Part shown: positions 7,866-9,417 of the stretch, in pieces | Layout of the letters: every line of letters begins with the position of its first letter | How positions within the stretch are numbered: position 1 is the stretch's first letter | From: Bacteroidales bacterium | Lineage (GTDB): Bacteria; Bacteroidota; Bacteroidia; Bacteroidales; UBA10428 | NCBI GenBank assembly: GCA_016926235.1 | Contig: JAFGOZ010000037.1 | Location: 1 to 9,417, forward strand | Length of the DNA: 9,417 nt | Reading direction: 5' to 3' | Made by a program: the position numbers and the translations under genes | The notes under the pieces: model-generated | What the model saw: only the letters and a program-made list of their open reading frames with translations | Told to the model about the DNA's origin: nothing | Databases searched by the model: none

Positions 7866-7895
7866 ATTATCTTAATATAATTCCCTGAACTGCAA
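7866..7895 (-). promoter_or_regulatory. Possible operon promoter
   Basis: On the minus strand TTGCAG (7895-7890) and GATAAT (7871-7866) are 18 bases apart, which would start transcription about 70 bases before the first ATPase gene. The -35 match is weak (3 of 6) and the -10 is good (5 of 6). If the host is an archaeon, the nearer A/T stretch TTTAAAATA (about 7851-7843) would be the better TATA-box candidate. Both readings are tentative. Confidence 0.25.
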
Positions 7896-7902
7896 AAGCA
7901 GT
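7889..7902. promoter_or_regulatory. Small dyad over the candidate -35 element
   Basis: ACTGC-AAAA-GCAGT is a perfect 5-bp inverted repeat with a four-base centre. It overlaps the candidate -35 box upstream of the operon, so it could be an operator. It could equally be a chance hairpin. No regulator gene is present in the window. Confidence 0.25.
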
Positions 7903-8164
7903 ATAATTCCCATTCATCATATCACACTAGCTCCCTCCCAAACTTTACAGGGCCTCTTTGTTAAATGTGATTCCTAACAGGTTACCATGCTATTTTTTCT
8001 ATCATCTTCGCTAAACATTCTAAATGCTGATAAGATATGTACACCTCTGAAGTGTTTTAGATATCTGCAATTTGTGTTAATTATAATAAATTATCATATC
8101 TCATTTAGACAGGCTGAGAAGCGCAATGCCGACTTAATCTCAACATCCTGTCGAGTTGCGGCAT

Positions 8165-8205
8165 GCGGGCAACCTGCCCGCCAGAAGGAGGCCGCAGAGG
8201 CCTCC
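8165..8205. repeat. Two consecutive GC-rich stem-loops
   Basis: GCGGGCA-ACC-TGCCCGC (8165-8181) is a perfect 7-bp stem with a three-base loop. GGAGGCC-GCAGA-GGCCTCC (8187-8205) is a perfect 7-bp stem with a five-base loop. They lie downstream of the DUF488 gene on its strand and may act in transcription termination or mRNA stability, or belong to the repeat family found on both sides of that gene. Neither is followed by a long T run. Confidence 0.6.
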
Positions 8206-8217
8206 ATCATCACAAGT

Positions 8218-8302
8218 GCTCGACCCGCTCCGGGTCACCCCTCGATACGCCGCGGCGCGGCTACTCGGGGCAAGCCCCCTGCCCCGGGAGGGGCCCCCAA
8301 CC
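8218..8302. repeat. GC-rich interspersed repeat, copy A
   Basis: The core 8241-8280 (starting CTCGATACGCCGC, ending GGGGCAAGCCCCCT) matches 9199-9238 at 38 of 40 bases, and the left edge GCTCGACCCGC also matches copy B. The unit is a chain of hairpins: GACCCG-CTC-CGGGTC (8222-8236), GGGGC-AA-GCCCC (8267-8278) and GCCCC-GGGA-GGGGC (8281-8294). It directly abuts the stop codon of the DUF488 gene, so it would be transcribed as that gene's 3' end. Confidence 0.75.
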
Positions 8303-8689
8303 TCACACCCCCCTCATCACCCTCTCCAGCACCCTCAGATGACACCGCTTCTCATCCGTGGCGCAGTGGCACATCAATGTCACGTTCTCCTTTTTCGACA
8401 GCTCCCTGATAAGCCGGAGCGTGAACTTATGCCCATGGTTCCGGATCGTGGCGTTCTTTTCATCAATCTCCGCCGAGGAGAGGATCTCCTCCTTAAACGC
8501 CTTGCTGAAATCCTTCCACGCCAGGTCTCCGGCCATCATCTCTTTCAACAGCCTCTCCGAGGGCCCCAGACTCGGCATCCAGACATGGTACCGCCCCGCC
8601 TTCATGCCATGGCCGCGAAACCGCGTGGCCAGGATCCGCAGGCCGTCGTTCTTCGCGATCGGGTCATGGACGGATTTGAATTTCAGCAT
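8303..8689 (-). CDS. DUF488-family protein, 128 aa
   Basis: A small soluble protein of the DUF488 family, whose biochemical role is not established. The sequence shows the family layout: an N-terminal DG-x-RIL-x-TR strand (15-23), the tryptophan-containing W-x-P-S-LGPS segment (37-44) where the family has W-x-x-x-LAPS, a DLAWKDF-x-KAF-x-EE helix (55-68) and a C-terminal C107-x-C109 with CH-x-R (116-119), matching the family's usual C-x-E-x(n)-CHR pattern. At 128 aa it is near normal length. I chose the ATG at 8689 because GAGG stands six bases before it. A GTG at 8716 would add nine residues, but its nearest purine-rich motif is only two bases away. Codon use is GC-rich, unlike the ATPase-helicase cluster, so this is probably resident chromosome. 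No relation to the operon is implied. Confidence 0.8.
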   Translation of the reverse strand: MLKFKSVHDPIAKNDGLRILATRFRGHGMKAGRYHVWMPSLGPSERLLKEMMAGDLAWKDFSKAFKEEILSSAEIDEKNATIRNHGHKFTLRLIRELSKKENVTLMCHCATDEKRCHLRVLERVMRGV

Positions 8690-8695
8690 ACAGTG

Positions 8696-8699
8696 CCTC
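8696..8699 (-). promoter_or_regulatory. Ribosome binding site that decides the DUF488 start
   Basis: GAGG on the minus strand with a six-base spacer (CACTGT) to the ATG at 8689. It supports the shorter protein over the GTG at 8716. Confidence 0.6.
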
Positions 8700-8776
8700 A
8701 AAGAATATATTGTCACATCCTCTAATCGCAGTGCGCCACTCCCCTTTCATCCCTGTGGTCATTATGATTGGCCTCA

Positions 8777-8801
8777 CGCGGAGGCGCGGAGCTCGCGGAG
8801 G
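8777..8801. repeat. Short tandem CGCGGAG motif, three copies
   Basis: CGCGGAG occurs at 8777-8783, 8785-8791 and 8794-8800, with a period of 8-9 bases. Short tandem arrays of this CGCGGAGG/CGCGAAGG type are common in intergenic DNA of some GC-rich archaea and bacteria. Confidence 0.6.
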
Positions 8802-8857
8802 GGGGAGAAGGTTTTTGCCAGCTTCCCCCACAAGGCGATAGTGTGGTATTAACCCCT

Positions 8858-8878
8858 CGCCGGCCAGGACGGCCGGCG
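8858..8878. repeat. Stem-loop, 8-bp perfect stem
   Basis: CGCCGGCC-AGGAC-GGCCGGCG, with further outer pairing possible (CCT upstream, AGG downstream after an unpaired stretch). First of a series of hairpins reaching to 9142. Confidence 0.65.
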
Positions 8879-8993
8879 GTGCGAGGATGGCGCAGGAGGC
8901 GCCTTCCGCAAGCACCAGGCGACCGGCTGATGAATCAATCTTTCGCATAGTCCCCCAGAGAAATTTCCTTCATAGCAACCCCGCCACTCAAAC

Positions 8994-9010
8994 GTCCGCC
9001 GCAGGCGGAC
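8994..9010. repeat. Stem-loop, 7-bp perfect stem
   Basis: GTCCGCC-GCA-GGCGGAC, loop of three bases. Second of the hairpin series. Confidence 0.65.
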
Positions 9011-9032
9011 AACCTATCGGGCGTCTGTCTGA

Positions 9033-9058
9033 GTCGAATCCGGCGAAGCCGGTTCGAC
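9033..9058. repeat. Stem-loop, 11-bp stem with one bulged T
   Basis: GTCGAA-T-CCGGC, GAA loop, GCCGGTTCGAC. The single bulged T (9039) is the only interruption. The TTCGA-like piece recalls a tRNA T-arm, but no acceptor, D- or anticodon arm surrounds it. Confidence 0.65.
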
Positions 9059-9075
9059 GAGTTACGCCCGGAGGC

Positions 9076-9096
9076 GGTCGCGCCGTTTGAGCGACC
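9076..9096. repeat. Stem-loop, 6-bp stem
   Basis: GGTCGC-GCCGTTTGA-GCGACC, nine-base loop. Fourth of the hairpin series. Confidence 0.5.
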
Positions 9097-9108
9097 ACGC
9101 GGGGGGTC

Positions 9109-9142
9109 GATAGGGGGGTGCGCGTGTACGCACCCCCCTATC
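9109..9142. repeat. Strong stem-loop, 14-bp perfect stem
   Basis: GATAGGGGGGTGCG, loop CGTGTA, CGCACCCCCCTATC. This is the most stable inverted repeat in the window and is nested inside a weaker outer dyad (GGGTCGA at 9104-9110, TCGACCC at 9149-9155). It could terminate transcription or be a repeat-element end. No T run follows on either strand. Confidence 0.75.
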
Positions 9143-9146
9143 ATTT

Positions 9147-9260
9147 GCTCGACCCGCACCAGGTCACCCCCCCGCCCCAGGGATGGGGCACCCAACCCCT
9201 CGATACGCCGCTGCGCAGCTACTCGGGGCAAGCCCCCTCGGCCCGGAAGGGGCCCCCACC
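9147..9260. repeat. GC-rich interspersed repeat, copy B with internal insertion
   Basis: Same orientation as copy A. It begins GCTCGACCCGC, carries an extra ~27 bases (about 9171-9198, containing GGATGGGGCACCC), then resumes the shared 40-base core (9199-9238, two mismatches to copy A) and the GGCCCGGAAGGGGCC hairpin. The hairpin GGGGC-AA-GCCCC is conserved in both copies. The 5' hairpin seen in copy A is degenerate here. Confidence 0.75.
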
Positions 9261-9262
9261 CC

Positions 9263-9283
9263 CTCGATACGTCGCTCCGCGGC
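9263..9283. repeat. GC-rich interspersed repeat, copy C fragment
   Basis: CTCGATACGTCGCTCCGCGGC matches the first 21 bases of the core of copy A at 18 positions and directly follows copy B in the same orientation, after which similarity ends. Confidence 0.5.
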
Positions 9284-9314
9284 AATCCATCACACTTTTC
9301 GTATACCAGAAACA

Positions 9315-9338
9315 TGACATATATGCCTGAATATGTCA
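9315..9338. promoter_or_regulatory. Operator-like dyad
   Basis: TGACATAT-ATGCCTGA-ATATGTCA is a perfect 8-bp inverted repeat with an eight-base centre in an AT-rich patch between GC-rich repeats and the window edge. Its size and spacing suit a dimeric regulator. The gene it would control is not in the window, so this is a candidate only. Confidence 0.35.
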
Positions 9339-9417
9339 ACATCATTCCCGCCCACCCGGGCCTGAATTTACCCCTTTATGAAGAAGGCAAATAGATGATG
9401 CCACCCCCCCTTACAAA

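Larger units (their letters stand above)
7788..8160. other. AT-rich intergenic stretch without a convincing gene
   Basis: This stretch separates the operon from the GC-rich flank. Reading frames here lack a ribosome binding site, a recognisable protein or consistent codon use. Composition shifts abruptly from AT-rich to GC-rich between about 8105 and 8160, which I take as the edge of the island. Apart from the promoter candidates and the small dyad I see nothing functional. No tRNA or attachment-site repeat is visible. Confidence 0.6.
8690..9417. other. GC-rich, hairpin-dense region without a convincing gene
   Basis: About 730 bp in which all long open frames on both strands look like by-products of GC-rich repeats: arginine/proline/glycine-rich translations, no ribosome binding sites, no recognisable domain. 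The region holds a short tandem motif, five stem-loops, repeat copies B and C and an operator-like dyad, listed separately. It might instead contain a structured RNA, but I see no known RNA family signature. Confidence 0.6.

Noticed and set aside
7930..7982. GGCCTCTTTGTTAAATGTG and neighbouring bases looked like a possible insertion-sequence terminus next to the operon.
   Set aside because: No second inverted copy, transposase remnant or target duplication is visible in the window; resemblance from memory is too weak.
7987..8409. Plus-strand open frame of 140 codons crossing the AT/GC boundary.
   Set aside because: No ribosome binding site, composition changes in mid-frame, and its end overlaps the well-supported DUF488 gene on the other strand.
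8777..8801. Short tandem motif and repeats considered as a CRISPR array.
   Set aside because: Units are 7 bp at 8-9 bp spacing without spacers; no cas genes are present.
8156..8852. Two long plus-strand frames over the DUF488 gene.
   Set aside because: They are antisense shadows of the DUF488 gene in GC-rich DNA; translations have no family resemblance.
8664..8948. Minus-strand 94-codon frame beginning MRKIDSSAG.
   Set aside because: Its body reads through the tandem motif and a hairpin, gives repeat-derived alanine/proline/arginine-rich sequence and overlaps the DUF488 start.
9031..9060. Hairpin with TTCGA element considered as part of a tRNA.
   Set aside because: No acceptor stem, D-arm, anticodon arm or correct spacing is present on either strand.
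8935..9345. Minus-strand 136-codon frame covering the hairpin array.
   Set aside because: Translation is glycine/arginine-rich repeat sequence spanning several perfect stem-loops; no ribosome binding site or domain.

Overview
The window is a compact, AT-rich, single-strand gene cluster (roughly 140-7790, all on the minus strand) set between GC-rich flanking DNA on the right and the end of an insertion sequence on the left. The contrast in base composition is visible by eye. The cluster uses AT-rich codons (ATA, AGA, TTA, AAA), while the DUF488-type gene and structured intergenic DNA after about 8110 are strongly G+C rich. This suggests an acquired defence-type island in a GC-rich host. The host cannot be fixed from this window. 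The GC-rich intergenic hairpins and the short tandem CGCGGAG motif remind me of Methanomicrobiales-type archaeal genomes, but many bacteria carry similar motifs. Ribosome binding sites are clear (AAGGAG, GAGG, GGGGAG) and fit either domain.

Read along the minus strand, the cluster runs as follows. (1) A 499-aa GHKL/HSP90-like ATPase with a coiled-coil C-terminus. (2) A ~173-aa protein of unknown function with alternating strand/helix character. (3) A ~1200-aa fusion of an N-terminal HKD phospholipase-D-type nuclease with a SNF2/RapA-type superfamily II helicase. (4) A second, different 561-aa GHKL ATPase of MORC/MutL type. (5) After a 153-bp gap, a 64-aa small protein whose 3' end runs into the tip of an IS3-family element. 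The first four genes overlap or abut (4-bp GTGA overlap, 8-23-bp overlap, 2-bp gap), so they look like one translationally coupled operon. A weak promoter-like pair with a small dyad lies upstream near 7866-7902.

The gene set resembles the prokaryotic MORC/paraMORC neighbourhoods described by Iyer, Abhiman and Aravind, where GHKL ATPases sit with SF2 helicases and nucleases in restriction-like systems. It also shares ingredients with DISARM (SNF2 helicase, PLD protein). However, I do not recognise this exact set: two GHKL ATPases, a PLD-SNF2 fusion and a small orphan, with no DNA methyltransferase in the window. My inference is an anti-mobile-element system in which the ATPases gate or remodel a helicase-nuclease on invading DNA.

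Right of the operon, 7800-8110 is AT-rich and apparently gene-free. From 8165 onward the DNA is GC-rich: hairpins, two near-identical copies plus a fragment of a GC-rich repeat, one DUF488-family gene (8303-8689, minus), then about 700 bp without a convincing gene but with at least five strong stem-loops and an operator-like dyad near 9315-9338.
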